In this document: piece by piece, positions 5,839-6,145 of the stretch
Numbering within the stretch: the stretch's first letter is position 1
Layout of the letters: each line of letters opens with the position of its first letter
Assembly: GCA_003136915.1 (NCBI GenBank)
Contig: PLEB01000111.1
Coordinates: 8,790-14,934, forward strand
Direction: 5' to 3'
Length of the DNA stretch: 6,145 bases
Origin: Chitinophagaceae bacterium
GTDB taxonomy: Bacteria > Bacteroidota > Bacteroidia > Chitinophagales > Chitinophagaceae
Notes under the pieces: model-generated
Database searches by the model: none
What the model saw: the letters and a program-made list of their open reading frames with translations, nothing else
Told to the model about the DNA's origin: nothing
Translations under genes and position numbers: made by a program

Positions 5839-6145
5839 TACGACAGCATAGGCAACTATTCCTTCTTCGCGTCCCACAAATCCCATTTTTTCTGTTGTCG
5901 TGGCTTTTATGGAAATATCATCCGTGTCGATCTCCAGGATCCTGGAAATGGATTCCCGCATTTGATTTGTATAGGGAATGATTTTGGGTTTCTCGAGACA
6001 AACCGTGGAATCCAGGTTTTGAACTGAATATCCTTTTTGCTTTATTAGTCCGTAGGTTCTATCCAACAATATCTTACTGTCGATATTTTTGAGCGCGGGA
6101 TCTGTATCCGGAATATGAAAACCAATATACACCAGGTTCAGGGCG
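5818..6145 (-). CDS. ispF: IspF, 2-C-methyl-D-erythritol 2,4-cyclodiphosphate synthase (partial, N terminus outside window)
   Basis: The reading frame continues to the window edge, so the visible 108 residues are the C-terminal two-thirds of a protein that is normally about 155-160 long. The apparent GTG start at 6130-6132 is internal, because the in-frame codons before it (ALNL) continue the family alignment. IspF converts CDP-methylerythritol 2-phosphate to the cyclic diphosphate with loss of CMP, in the MEP isoprenoid pathway. Recognition rests on HIPDTDPA (10-17 of the visible part), [11 protein letters not shown] (45-55) and the CDP-binding [16 protein letters not shown] (80-95). The metal ligands (Asp-x-His and a later His) lie in the missing N-terminal part. 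The segment usually written DIGxHFPDTD reads [10 protein letters not shown] here, so two normally conserved positions differ. The gene ends with TAA 14 bp before dut. Confidence 0.94.
   Translation of the reverse strand, partial: ALNLVYIGFHIPDTDPALKNIDSKILLDRTYGLIKQKGYSVQNLDSTVCLEKPKIIPYTNQMRESISRILEIDTDDISIKATTTEKMGFVGREEGIVAYAVVLLKKPE

Overview
The window looks like a stretch of chromosome from a Bacteroidota bacterium, most likely in or near the Chitinophagaceae. The evidence is a strongly Bacteroidota-type BshA, a small membrane protein and a DUF4292-type lipoprotein of kinds I know only from this phylum, starts without clear Shine-Dalgarno sequences, and promoter-like TAnnTTTG elements. 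Assignment below phylum level is an inference from protein style alone. I see no rRNA, tRNA, CRISPR array, insertion sequence, integrase or other mobile-element sign, and no stretch over 100 bp without a gene. This is a core-genome region.

Layout from left to right: the C-terminal end of an unrecognised plus-strand gene (1-129) runs tail to tail into a minus-strand pair. That pair is an exported M28-family zinc metallopeptidase (527-1891) followed by a small one-TM protein (117-515). A 93-bp divergent intergenic region separates the peptidase from bshA on the plus strand (1985-3151), the glycosyltransferase for the first step of bacillithiol synthesis. bshA meets the next gene tail to tail with only 5 bp between stop codons. 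The right half is a compact minus-strand cluster, read right to left: ispF (partial, cut by the window edge), dut, a LolA/LolB-like (DUF4292-type) lipoprotein and an EnvC-like murein hydrolase activator. Gaps in the cluster are 14, 2 and 32 bp.

Functions: ispF (isoprenoid precursors, including the undecaprenyl carrier) and dut (dUTP removal, dUMP supply) are housekeeping. The lipoprotein and the EnvC-like protein both act on the cell envelope, so the cluster joins nucleotide and isoprenoid metabolism to envelope maintenance. bshA supplies the low-molecular-weight thiol backbone.

I found no clearly new system. The observations most worth checking are a well-placed Bacteroidota-type promoter in the 14-bp ispF-dut gap that would give a leaderless or near-leaderless dut mRNA, two substitutions in a normally invariant active-site segment of IspF, and a LytM domain that has lost its zinc ligands.
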